Assembly: GCA_029204225.1 (NCBI GenBank)
Contig: CM055105.1
Location: forward strand, 49,055,688 to 49,119,687
Direction of reading: 5' to 3'
From: Diphasiastrum complanatum
Taxonomy: Eukaryota; Streptophyta; Lycopodiopsida; Lycopodiales; Lycopodiaceae
Length of the DNA: 64,000 bases
Made by a program: the position numbers and the translations under genes. The notes under the pieces are model-generated. The model ran no database searches and was not told where the DNA came from. It saw nothing but the letters and a program-made list of their open reading frames with translations. The first letter of the stretch is position 1, and each line of letters opens with the position of its first letter. This document shows positions 1 to 10,046 of the stretch, one piece after another.

Positions 1-881
1 TTCAACAAGTATCAATTGTCTACTGAGAAATTAGATTGGATAATCCTTTTTGAATTCTCTCGGTTGGATAAGCACTGCTCCAATGGCATACTTGGATGCA
101 TCGGTATGCACATGGAATTCTTTGGAATAATCAAGAGCCCGGAGGATAGGTGCATTGTTGAGGGCTTTCTTTAACTGAATGAATGTGACTCGTTGTTCAT
201 CAGTCCATTTGAGAACAACAACCACTTTATAGATTAATCGTGCTTTATTAGCGAAATCGAGAATACAATAGCGATGGTAGTTGGCGTGGCCTAGAAAAGA
301 ATAAACTTTGTGGGTGCATGGTTTGGACAGATTTTGAATGATCAAGACCTTGTCAGGTTCAGTTGCGATGCCATTTTTTGAAATGATATGTCCTAACACA
401 ATACCATGTGTTACCTAGATCTGGCATTTTTCAGGGTTCAAGGAGATGTCGAAGCGTTGACATTGGATAAAATTTTTCTCAAGCACAGACAAATGATGTG
501 TTTCTTCTGAATGTGCGCCTAAGTCATCCAAGTAAATCTCTAGGGTATCTCCCATCTACTGAGAAAAGGCAGCTTGCATAACATGCTGGAAAGTGCTAGG
601 AGCATTACAGAGACCAAAAGACATGACTTTCCAACAGAATGTTTCCCATTCTGTGTCAAAAGCGATTTTATGTTAATCTTCTTCAACAATTTGAATCGTA
701 TTGTATCCGCTAAAGCCATCTAAGAAAGAGTAGGCCTCATCCCCTGCTAGATTTTCTAAGATGGATTCTCCGAAAGCTAATGGAAAATGATCACGTTCAG
801 TGATGACATTAAGTTTTCTAAAGTCGATATAGATGTGGAGTTTCTCATTTTTCTTAGGAATGATGACGATGAGACCCACTT
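1..881 (-). pseudogene. Ty3/gypsy reverse transcriptase and RNase H, decayed
   Basis: This is the pol core of a Ty3/gypsy retrotransposon read on the minus strand. From 879 downward a fragment carries the RT motifs DFRKLN and LDGFSGYN. Near 520-540 the catalytic YLDD box can be read. The stretch 399-31 holds the RT thumb (FLGHANYHRY) and the start of RNase H (HVHTDASKYAIGAVL). The frame is interrupted by stops, for example just before the GHIISK segment near 410, so it cannot make a polymerase. It runs off the left edge of the window. Gag and protease of the same element lie to its right, in the normal order for this strand. The Ty3/gypsy assignment is secure; the lineage is not resolved. Confidence 0.9.
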
Positions 882-1249
882 AATATGTTTGATTTCATAG
901 ATGAATCATGCATCTAACAAGCGCTGTAATTCTTCTTTGATTTTGGCCTTGTAGATCGGATTACATCTGTAGGGACGACTAGAAGTTAGTCTCGCACCCG
1001 GTTAGAGGGAATACGATGCACAACTACTTGGAGTGAGACTCCCTTCATGTCTTTATAGGACCAAGCAAAGACATGTCGATATTTGCGTAGAAGCTTCTCA
1101 AGCCTTCTACGTTGTTTCCGATTGAGATGAGCCCCGTCGTTACTTTCATTGGGCTCACTCAAGGAGAGAGTGATGGTTCGGACAGGGCCTTCGTAGGGTG
1201 AATTACCATTTGACTCACGTTGAGCTTATGGTAATTATATGGTCACATC

Positions 1250-2475
1250 CTAGATCGTATAGTCTTTAAAATATGTAGGCACATCATGTGCTGGGAATTC
1301 GAGGGAGGTCTTGCCTTTCAACTGTATTGATGGTGATTTGGGAGTTTTGTGGATTGGCGTATGAGCTAATGCGATATCAGGAACTTCCCTAGCAGTGGTA
1401 AGGTCTCCAGGCAGCTGGATTTGAAGGGGTTTCTTCATCTTTTCTTTCATGGTATAGCCACGAGGTTGTGGCTTCAGAGGACGTGAAGTGTGAGGATGAG
1501 GAAGTAGTGGCACATCATGGAGGATCTCGTCGTCGATTTGAAAAATTGTTTTCTGCTCACAGAGGTCCCATGGATAATTTGGTCCCTTGACACGATATAT
1601 CTTGGTATTAGATTTTTTGACTGTAACCTTGGCAACTAGTTCCACTTTGGATGAATACTGCGAGAAGGCTTTGAGTGGAAGTGCCTCCATGTAGTTGAGG
1701 ATTTGAATATCATAAATGTCCAAATCTTCTGGACAATTTTGAATTCGTAAGACATTTTCATCATCTACGAATAAATCTTCTGATTCATTAGTAGGTAGCC
1801 ATGAACATTTAAGAACTCATCATTGTGTGGAAGAATATCAATAAAATTGACATTAATGATAGGTTTGTCTAGATCAAGAAATTGTTCGTTATCGGCCAAA
1901 GGAGTATAGATACAATCATCATGATGTTGAGCACAATAATCGGCATTTACATAATCAATGGTAGCCAACTCTAGTTTATGATATCAGTAGTTTCAACATA
2001 ATGGCGGGTTTGAGCTTGCCAGATGAATCAATGGTAACAGAGCTCTCTCTATTACCAAAGGTGACTTGTCCTTTGCTCCAGTCGTGAACAACTCTTGCAT
2101 TGGTGAGCCATGGGCGACCAAGTAGTAACTTGTAGGAATAGGCATTACTAGGAATATCGAGTACAACTAGGTCTATAGAAAATTTTAGGCCTCCTAGTTT
2201 GATCAGAACTTGTGGGAGGAAACCGGTAGGTCGCGGACCACACTTTCATCAGCCATCATGAGTTGACAAGTGGGTTTGGTGAGTTTGTCTCTCAGATTCC
2301 ATTCTAACATGAGGGATGTGCAAATGATGTTGACACCTGAGCCACCATCTAGTACAACTAAGACTTCGCAAGATTGGTGATGAGTAGTTGTAATCTTGAT
2401 ATTGCCCCTTTCACTGAGCGGATTTGTGAGGTGTAATGGCATTTTGGGCAGCTCGTCAGGGGTGGTGGTTTCCAC
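1250..2475 (-). pseudogene. Ty3/gypsy aspartic protease and protease-RT linker, decayed
   Basis: Minus-strand continuation of the gypsy polyprotein between gag and RT. The 2475-2203 part contains VVLDGGSGVNI, the retropepsin active-site region; here D-G-G replaces the usual D-S/T-G. Reading on through 2200-1990, the segment LLLGRPWL is the conserved C-terminal protease signature of plant gypsy elements, so the domain is positively identified. The 1723-1250 stretch is proline- and lysine-rich linker without a recognisable motif. Stop codons near 1975 and elsewhere break the frame. The altered active-site triplet may be lineage-specific or a mutation. Confidence 0.8.
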
Positions 2476-2771
2476 TTACCCGCATGTTTCCAGAAAACAT
2501 GGAAAGGGAGAGTCACATTAGCTTGTAATAGATCCCCCCAGACTTCAGTGCCTTCAAGGGTTTTGTTCTCAAAAGACGTGTGAGGCACTTTATGGGAGGT
2601 GGAAGAGTGTTGGTTTGCATTTTGAATTTGCTGTCGATATTGGTGATGCAACCTAATTTCTTCGGATGGGTGAGAATAGACAGTGGGTGTCAAACCTTCA
2701 CTTGGAGGTGCATTAGGTTGCTGGGTTTGTGGGTGCGATGGTAGGGGCTTGGCATTGGGTTTGTGCACGAG

Positions 2772-4093
2772 TCAAGACCCATGCTGGATGAGTTTCGACT
2801 CTGGCAATGTTTCGACTTGTACGGAACAAACAGGAGCAGCTGGTTTAGATTGGGAAGGACAATCCTTCATATGGTGTCCAATGTCGCAATTTTCACAAAC
2901 TGGTGGAAAGCGAAGTTTATCTGGGTAGCAAATACTAGGATGTTTACCTGTGCAGATAAAACATCTTTGTATTGTTGGAAGTTGATGCGTGGCAAACACA
3001 GCTTGGTTAGGATCATAGGTTTGGTCATTGGGGTCAACCGCTTGAGCATTAGGATCAACTTGCTCAGAGGAGTATGCTGGTTGAGCAGTATCGTCCACAT
3101 AATAAGTTGCTAGATCAATGGTATTGGGATCAATGAAGTGCACAGCTGGTTGGGGAGCGGGTTGGTTAACGACAAATTGTTGACATGGTTGGCACTGATT
3201 TGGTGCAGTTGGTCGTGGTTGGTACATCTCTAATCGTGGCAGGGGCTGTTGTGGAGGGTAGGGGCGGTACGCTTGATACATAGGTCTGGGTGCTAATGGA
3301 AATTGATTTCTCAATTGAGGGTGTTCATTACCAGTGTGATTCTGTGAACAGATCGGACACCAGACATTCTCTCTTGTTGAAAAAAGATTTATCAGCAATA
3401 TGTGTCATGGCGGTTTGGAAATCAGCATCGAGTTTATCCATATGAGTTTGTTGAGCTTTCTGCCAGGTTTCCATTTGATGTAGAAGTTCGGAAGATTGGG
3501 CGGTATTTTCATATTTCGGGTGATTAAGACATGCAAGATTCTTAGATTTCTTTCATGATTGTCAAAGTCGTCATCAGAACCCTCATCTTCTTCACGAATG
3601 GCATAAGTCATTACGTCCTTAAGGTGATCGTAAAGGTCAACTGGTTTTAGTTCGTGGTGGATGTTTTTAGGCAGTCCAACTAAGAATAATTTGATAGTCA
3701 TACGTTCGGTGATATTGTCATCAACACATTCTACTTTGAGATGTTTAAAATGCTCAATGTAGTTTCGAACTGACTCTTCGTGACGTATCTTAATATGAGT
3801 GATTTGGATGAATGGGCTATGAGTCACTTTAGACGGTTTGAAACGCTTGATGAGAGCGTCCTTGAGAGAAGTCCAAGAAACAAAATCAGGAGCTTCAAGA
3901 TTCAGATACCACTCTTTGGTTGTTCCATAGAGTACCATCGAGAATAGTCGGAGCTTTTTGGTTTCAGAGATATCTCCATAGAAACAACATGCATTATCAA
4001 AGTCTTGGAAAAATCTAATTGGTCAGATTCTCCATCATACTTTAGTTGCTTAGAAATACCTCTCCTCTTATAGCAAGGAGGGCCTTCATCCAC
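2772..4093 (-). pseudogene. Ty3/gypsy gag with three CCHC-like knuckles
   Basis: The 3938-3405 part is a retrotransposon gag capsid domain: it has the W-x-LKDALIKRF and VRNYIEHFKHL signatures and LFLVGLPKNIHHELKP. The 3398-2772 part is the nucleocapsid region, rich in Pro and Gln. It shows three Cys/His clusters: CPICSQNHTGNEH, CFICTGKHPSIC and CENCDIGHHMKDC. None has the exact CX2CX4HX4C spacing; each is shortened by at least one residue. The N-terminal piece (4093-3902) is in another frame, so a frameshift lies near 3900-3940. Protease and RT of the same element follow to the left. Confidence 0.85.
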
Positions 4094-4517
4094 TAGCTTA
4101 TGGGATTTGTTCTAAACTAGCCATTCTAAGGCTTCTAAAAAATTCTAACTTAGAGTTTAGAATTCTAGAAGTTCCTAACTTGGGACTTAAGATAACTTAG
4201 AATCTTTCTAAGCTTAAGTTTCTTAAGTCTAAGTTTAAGTTATTTTATTATTTTAAGCTTTTACCCATTGACTTACAAAACACATGCCATAGTAGAAGTT
4301 TATTGGCAAATAGTCATGCATGGGCTTACAATACACATGCCATGGAGTTTTATTTCTTCTCTTTTTTTATATTTTTCACTATGTTTGCACAGTTGCTAAC
4401 AAGCGTATTGATATGAAGAACCAATATCTTGTTCTGTATTGTAATTGCATTGGTCATTGCCAACCGAAGGTTATGGTTCCATCATATTCGTAGAAGGAAC
4501 ATGTTGTATTGGAGGAG
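4094..4517. other. AT-rich spacer with short repeats
   Basis: No gene is visible. Around 4125-4260 the words CTAAGTTT and TTCTAACTT recur many times in direct and inverted form, giving a degenerate low-complexity patch. The phrase acacatgccat followed by agaagttt or ggagttt occurs twice, at about 4280 and 4330. This may be a leader or LTR remnant between two gag copies. Confidence 0.4.
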
Positions 4518-5470
4518 CTAAGTTAATCGTTCTGAAAATCCAAGGCCATGGGCCTTACCATCAGTTCCCTTCCATTTAGAATTTTCTCGATATTGGAACT
4601 TACCATATCTTTGTTGAATAACCCAAGGGTTAAATGAACAAAAAATTGTCTCGTGTCCAAAAGAATTACATAGATGACAATAAGTATCTATCAGCCTTTT
4701 CATTGTTAGGGACACACATTTATGGTGTGATTTCCAACATAGATCTCACACCACACATTTTCTCTACTAGGAAATGTTTTAGCCATCTTATCAGTTGCTT
4801 TATCGATCTTCCAATGCTTTTAACTTTGCATTGAATTGTGACTGCATCTTCTCTAGCTGCATCTGCTATTTTTTAGCAAGTTTTTTGAACTCATTCATCA
4901 TCAAGTCGGTTGTTGCATTGATGTTAGTAGATGCAATAGTTGTGGATGTTGTAGTAGTTTGCCCAGTTGTATATGGCAGCATTCCAATATTTGGTTCATC
5001 ATCTGAATCTTCATCCTCTTCGCATATTGCATCATCCATTGCATGTTGTAATGATGTATAATTTGTTCGACATTTGAGTTCATGTCCGATCCTCTTTGGG
5101 AGACTTGCTAAGAACCACATACATAGCGTCATTATTAATCAGTTCAGGATCACACTCTAATCTGAGATGCTTGACCTGTTCAATGTAATCTCTCACCCCC
5201 TCTCTCTTTCCCATTTTAATTTTAGTTAAAAGAAGGAAAGCATCATCCAAGAACTTCATGGGCTTAAATCTCGTAATGAGGGCAACTTTACATACTTCCC
5301 AGTCATATCATTCTGCAAGTCTTGATTGTAAAACCAAATTTGAGCCGCTCCAGTTAAGGACATAGGAAATAATTTAAGTTTATCCTCTAGATTAAGTTCA
5401 TATACCTCATAACATTCAGCAAATATTTTGAGAAATCTAATTGAATTAGATAAGCCATTATACTTTTGGC
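4518..5470 (-). pseudogene. Second Ty3/gypsy gag fragment
   Basis: A second, more decayed gag on the minus strand, related to the one at 3405-3938. The 5132-4866 part reads LASLPKRIGHELK followed by an acidic EEDEDSDDE segment, matching LVGLPKNIHHELK and EEDEGSDDD of the neighbour. Between 5220 and 5140 the relic GVRDYIEQVKHLRLEC matches the SVRNYIEHFKHLKVEC motif of the first copy. The 4715-4518 part carries a canonical zinc knuckle, CHLCNSFGHETIFC (CX2CX4HX4C). Several frameshifts and stops are present. The two copies are clearly diverged, so this is a separate element of the same broad family and not a recent duplication. Confidence 0.8.
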
Positions 5471-5795
5471 AATTCTAAACAAGGAGTTCTTTTAACATTT
5501 GAATGTGGTGGCAATTCCACTTCAGGTTCAAAATATGAGTCTGATATTCTTCTGAATTACTTCAGAAAAATTATGAGATTGGATCTAGATTTTTCTATTA
5601 ATTCCTATCTTTTGATCAGATCTGTAAAAACTTTATCACTTGACAATAATCAAAGTTTGATTTTGGAAAAGAGATCTTGATCAAGCGATTGACACTCTAG
5701 AAATAAGAATTTCTCAGAATCAATATCAAATCAAAACAAAATCTTTCAAAAATTTGATAGTAGCTAGATCTGATAAATCAAAATTCAAAAATAAT
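5471..5795. other. AT-rich, no gene seen
   Basis: A-rich sequence with repeated gatctgat and aaatcaaaa words. Possibly the 5' untranslated part of the gypsy relic to its left. Confidence 0.3.
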
Positions 5796-6410
5796 ACTGG
5801 CGAGGGTTGATTCGGCGAGGGTTCTTTTAGTACAATTTTGGGTAAAAATCACTTATCTAGCTATTTCTGACAAATATGAAAAAACTAACCTTTGTCCGAT
5901 TGTTAGTGGGTAGATTTGATAATGATGATGCTAGGGTAGAACTGACAAAGGTTCTTTTTGATGAACAATGACTTTTTGCAGCTTGGCGAGGATTAAAATG
6001 GAATTTTTGAATAATCCATATGTAACTAACCTTCGCCGAACTCAAAAATGATGCATCACTAAATTTGGAAACCTCAGGCAAATCGGCAAAGGTTTAGGTG
6101 AAATTTCAAGAGTGATATTATTATTTTTACAAAATAGAGCACTTTTTTTGACAAAAATAGCTCAGTATAACAAATGACCTTGATTGAATGTTCGCCCAAC
6201 TTATTGATTACCAAAAATAGTAAGATGGACTGACTATGACTTTGGCAAAGATTCAAGGTTTCACTATTTTTTTTGTTTTTAGGAGTTTTTCACTTTTTTT
6301 GGTGGTTTTTCTTCAGTTTCTGAAAATTGGCTGGGAAGTAACCTTTGCCCTTCAAATTGTAGCTTCATTGCATCATGAAAGTACTGCATGAAAGTCGGCG
6401 AAGGTTGGTT
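5796..6410. repeat. Dispersed array of TCGGCGAAGGTT-like motifs in both orientations
   Basis: About ten near-copies of TCGGCGAAGGTT occur in 610 bp of otherwise AT-rich DNA. Forward copies: 5799-5808 and 5814-5823 (GGCGAGGGTT), 5944-5953, 5983-5994, 6083-6095, near 6243 and 6395-6406 (exact). Inverted copies: 5887-5899, 6028-6040 and near 6333. The intervening DNA differs from copy to copy, so this is not a simple satellite. It lies upstream (on the minus strand) of the gag relics and could be subterminal transposase-binding repeats or an LTR regulatory region. Confidence 0.6.
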
Positions 6411-6973
6411 GCAGAGAAACATAAAGTTATCAGTGACTGATGAAGATTTTGCCCCTTTTGTCACCAATATAACAGAAATGAACTATTTTTTTTAGTTTCT
6501 TTATTTTTTTAGATCCAAATGGATCTTAGGAATGGTAATCTGTTTGGATTCTCTTGCTCAATAATCAAAATAGATTTCAAGCAAAAAAATTTCCACACAA
6601 ATCAAGCAAAATTTCTCCCAAATTAACCCTAAATGAAATTTTAACACTATTATGCCAAGACAAGATGCCTAAATGCAAGCTAACATCCATCCATGGATCG
6701 AGAACATGCTGAAAATGAAAAATTGGCGTAGCTCATCGACAACAACACCATAACTGTAGCGTGTATTTCCTATCCACCTTTAACCCTAGATCCAAGCACA
6801 TCAAGCATCAAATTAAAGGAGATGAAGAGTATTAACTTGAAGTCATGCGGAGATTCGCTCCCATGAGAGCAATAGCATAGTTCATAATCAAGCACATGCT
6901 TATGTTCCACATGAACACTAACCATTAACACTACATCCATTAACACTACTCAATTGAAGGTAAAACTTCATTT
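6411..6973. other. AT-rich, no gene seen
   Basis: No reading frame or recognisable motif supports a gene in this stretch. Confidence 0.3.
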
Positions 6974-7010
6974 TCTCTCTCTCTCTCTCTCTCTCGCTCT
7001 CTCTCTCTCT
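6974..7010. repeat. (CT)n microsatellite
   Basis: Dinucleotide CT run with one interruption (CG). Confidence 0.95.
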
Positions 7011-7170
7011 CATAAAAAGTATAACAATATCAGTCCCAACAATTAGCAAATCCAACAAATATCAAAATCCAAACAAAGCATGAGAGATGACGGAAGGAAG
7101 AAGAAGAGCAAGGACATCCGATTTCAATCCGTAAGAGGTTGAACCTACTCTTATTGCAATGAATATGAAT

Positions 7171-7173
<3 letters not shown>

Positions 7174-7253
<80 letters not shown>
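7174..7253. repeat. (GA)n microsatellite
   Basis: Perfect GA run of about 80 bp. Open frames across it on either strand are artefacts of the repeat (alternating Arg-Glu or Ser-Leu). Confidence 0.97.
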
Positions 7254-7256
<3 letters not shown>

Positions 7257-7741
7257 TCAAACCTTGGTGCATTTATTCATAGAAAAAACTAGTAGGTACA
7301 TTGATGAAAAAGAATATACATCTCGAAGGAAAAGTTTAAGCAAAGGTGTAGGCTGATATTCTATGAATATTCGAGCCATCTTGAAAAAGATACAGACTTA
7401 GGCCTAGAACTGGATCAGTCAAGTTTAGGCCTTTGTGCCATGTTGTAACGATTTAAAGTTGTTTAGTTTTAAGCCTAAGTCTAGAAGATTGAAACTTAAA
7501 CTAGTCTGAATAAGTTCAACTTAAGTTAGTTCAGTTGTTTATGGTCCATTGGGGGTTTGTCCCATGGCACCAAGTTAAGCCTATGTGGTCTATTTGTCCC
7601 ATAGTGCCTTTTTGTAAGTGACCACCAGTCCAAGTATATATAGGAGTGGAAGAGTCCATTTTGAAGAAGAACCTCATTTGCAATACATGCCTATCTTTCT
7701 CTCTGAGTGTTCTCCCTTATGTGGTTTCGTATACTGTGTTA
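7254..7741. other. Possible LTR remnant, no gene
   Basis: The text around 7560-7690 holds a TATA-like block (aagtatatataggagtgg near 7634) followed by a pyrimidine-rich stretch, the layout of an LTR promoter. No boundary can be set. Confidence 0.3.
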
Positions 7742-8119
7742 CATTAGAGGAGTTTTGAGTTCCAAAAAGGCCCTTTAAGAATTTGTGCAAGATGTAGTTT
7801 ATATTATTAAAATATTATAACACGAATACTTTTGACTTGCCATAGTTTTTTAATCGTAGCTCAAAAGTATGTCATCTAACATATCATTGGAAAGTCCTTG
7901 TTTTGCGCTTTCCAATGCATCAAACTCCGCTAAATTCGGACTTACCACTAAAAAGTTATGCCATTTTTAGTGTGAAATCAAAATGTGGACTAAAAAAGTT
8001 ACGTTACGTAGATTTCAAATTTGAGTGCTTTGATTGGTCCATGTGTAAGAAAAAATTGAGAAAAAATATAAAAAGAATCTTTACAAAGGGTCTTTTTTGG
8101 ATTTAGAACTCCTCTAATG
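7742..8119. mobile_element. MITE family 1, copy 1 (378 bp, complete)
   Basis: The element begins CATTAGAGGAGTTTTGAG and ends AGAACTCCTCTAATG, giving terminal inverted repeats of about 35 bp with a few mismatches. The inner TIR part (CCAAAAAGGCCCTTT at the left) is mirrored by AAAGGGTCTTTTTTGG at the right. The interior is AT-rich and non-coding. A second full copy is at 19886-20266 and a 3' half at 43976-44096. No clear target-site duplication was seen, so the superfamily is not assigned. Confidence 0.9.
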
Positions 8120-8579
8120 CTTCACATTGTATTGTATATTATTCATCTGGCAACAAGTTAAGTTAATCTAGGCCCTCCATTCTCTAGCAGGGTAAGCCTT
8201 AGAGGAGGAGATTTTAGGCTAAGCCGTCATTTGAGTCAGTTCCTAAGTAGAGAAACGAGAGAAGAGTGGATCTTGCCCGAAATACTCACCAACTCACTGC
8301 AGATCTTCTCATTCTTCAACCTCTCGATTAGTTGGAAACCATAGCCATTGGTTGGGAAAGCCACAATGCCTAGTCGGAGCCATAACGTGTTCTAGTTGGG
8401 AGTCCACCATAGCACTCGTTAGCTGGAGCCATAGCCAGAGTTGAGGGATACGAACAGCCAACAAAAAGTAAGCTCAAACAAGAGCGATGCTTGCACTAAA
8501 TCTAAGATTAATCCAGATCCTAGCATTAAAAATAAAAGTGCAAAAACTATGATGATGTCAGTGGGAGTCTGCCAATCGA
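8120..8579. other. No gene seen
   Basis: The words ggagccatag and gttggga recur between 8330 and 8440, suggesting a short degenerate internal repeat. Nothing else is recognised. Confidence 0.3.
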
Positions 8580-9490
8580 CTACAGCAGATCAGAAAAGTG
8601 AAGAGGTAGTGAGTCGGCTAATGAAGAGAGATGAGATGTAGCAGACCCAGCGACCGTCACCTGTTGTAGGATTGATAGGGCCTGAGAACCTTGTAGGGCA
8701 ATGGAAATACGTCGTTTGAAAGAAGCCACGAGAATAGAACCTAGAATACCTTGATACTGTGCCACCTGATGAGAACACATGCGAAGAAAATTTTCAAAGC
8801 ATCGATGCAAGGTGCCATAAGTCTCAATTGCTAGGGGAATGAAAGCATCAATAGGGTGCCTGTCGGAGTAGTTTTTTCTCTCTCTTGTGTTGCCATGCCT
8901 GCCGCTTCTCCTGGTGTGAAGGCAACATGAGGCAGTAGGTCACCATGCGCTGGATTAGCGACAACAACATCTGCCAAAGTACAAAGCCCATCCCGAGAGA
9001 GGACAATATCAACATGCCTACGGGAAGACCTGAAAGAGTTGAACAAAGACACTAGCAGAGTCCTCAGGTGGAAAGCAATCATGAAGGTGTTCATAGACCA
9101 AACCGGAGGGACCACCAACAGCAAGATGAGGACTATGATGGAAGGCACGAGAGAAAGAATCACGAGATCAAGCACCAAGTCAACATCAGGCACAAAGTCC
9201 TCCACAACCAAGGGAAGACCGCCTTCAGAAGCAGGATGAAGAGCTTGGAGAGCAGCAACAATATCATCAGAAGAGGGAGCGGGTGTGAGAGGAGCTAAAG
9301 CTCGAACTGCACGAGAATACTCACCAACTTGCCCAAGATGTAGGGTGTGCGACGAAGGCGATGATGGAGAGGTGAGGTGCCTTGAGGTTGAGAGTCTTGT
9401 GAGTTGCAAGCAGCAAGTGCCTATGACAACGGGCAAAGTGTTTTTCATGAAGCATTTTTCAATCTCCCGAAAGAAAGTGATAGAAGGCAA
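8580..9490 (-). pseudogene. C-terminal region of a probable non-LTR retroelement protein
   Basis: On the minus strand, 9490-8831 contains DIVLSRDGLCTLADVVVANP followed by ATQEREK. After a frameshift near 8880 the reading continues as YSDRHPIDAFIPLAIE, then TYGTLHRCFENFLRMCSHQ and RRISIALQGSQA. I recognise this succession (a D-G-x-x-TLxDVVxxDP segment, then RxPxDxFxPLAIExxG and a C-terminal ISIALQ segment) as the tail that follows the polymerase in plant genes annotated as reverse-transcriptase-like. That is from memory, not a search. The frameshift and lack of an upstream RT core mark it as a relic. The GC content is higher than in the neighbours. Confidence 0.5.
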
Positions 9491-10046
9491 GCATGAGTTT
9501 CTCTATGACCAACATCCCTACCCCTCGGGGGGAGGACTAGACACCAAAGGGGAAAAAGAAGAAACAGATTCCAAGCCACCAAGCGATCAAGAGGAAGACA
9601 CATAACAAGTTGAGTTTCATGATGGCGAGCGAGGGCAATATGGAAGTAGAGCCTTGGACAAGGGAAGCCCAAGTGAAAAGCGTCGAGGACGTCAAGGGAA
9701 GAAATCCAAAACCAAGCTAAAGCAGAGGGCAAATGGGGTGCTGAGAGAGGAGGGCGATCTTGAGACGACTGAAGAGCATAGGACAAGAACGTTGGTAACG
9801 AGCAAGACCTCCTCTAGGAGAGAAGAAACGACCACAAGCAACACAAGGAACCCATTCAGGGGGTTGAGAAGGCAATGCAACAAGGGTCGAAGGAGGTTCA
9901 CAACCAAGAGAGAGAGCAACAATGCCATTTTTTCCTCACACGGAATGTCATTAACCTTGATGGAGCCATTGGCCGAGGAGGAACAGAGGGTGTTGAGAGA
10001 GAGTTTTGTAGGTCCGGAGAGAGGATGGTGCCCTAATGTGTTTTAG
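9491..10046. other. GC-richer flank of the retroelement relic
   Basis: Overlapping open frames exist on both strands (for example 9654-10046 plus, 9445-9786 minus). None shows a domain. The minus-strand frames may be further decayed upstream parts of the 8580-9490 relic. Confidence 0.3.

Noticed and set aside
2683-3113. Plus-strand frames over the gypsy gag
   Set aside because: Shadows of the minus-strand nucleocapsid frame, which has clear Cys/His clusters.
7159-7356. Open frames of alternating Arg-Glu or Ser-Leu across GA/CT runs (also at 21308-21565, 52868-53155, 57869-58189)
   Set aside because: They exist only because a dinucleotide repeat of even frame has no stop codons. No flanking coding signal.
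9654-10046. 130-codon plus-strand frame rich in Arg and Glu
   Set aside because: It is the complement of the retroelement-like minus-strand region, has biased composition and no domain.
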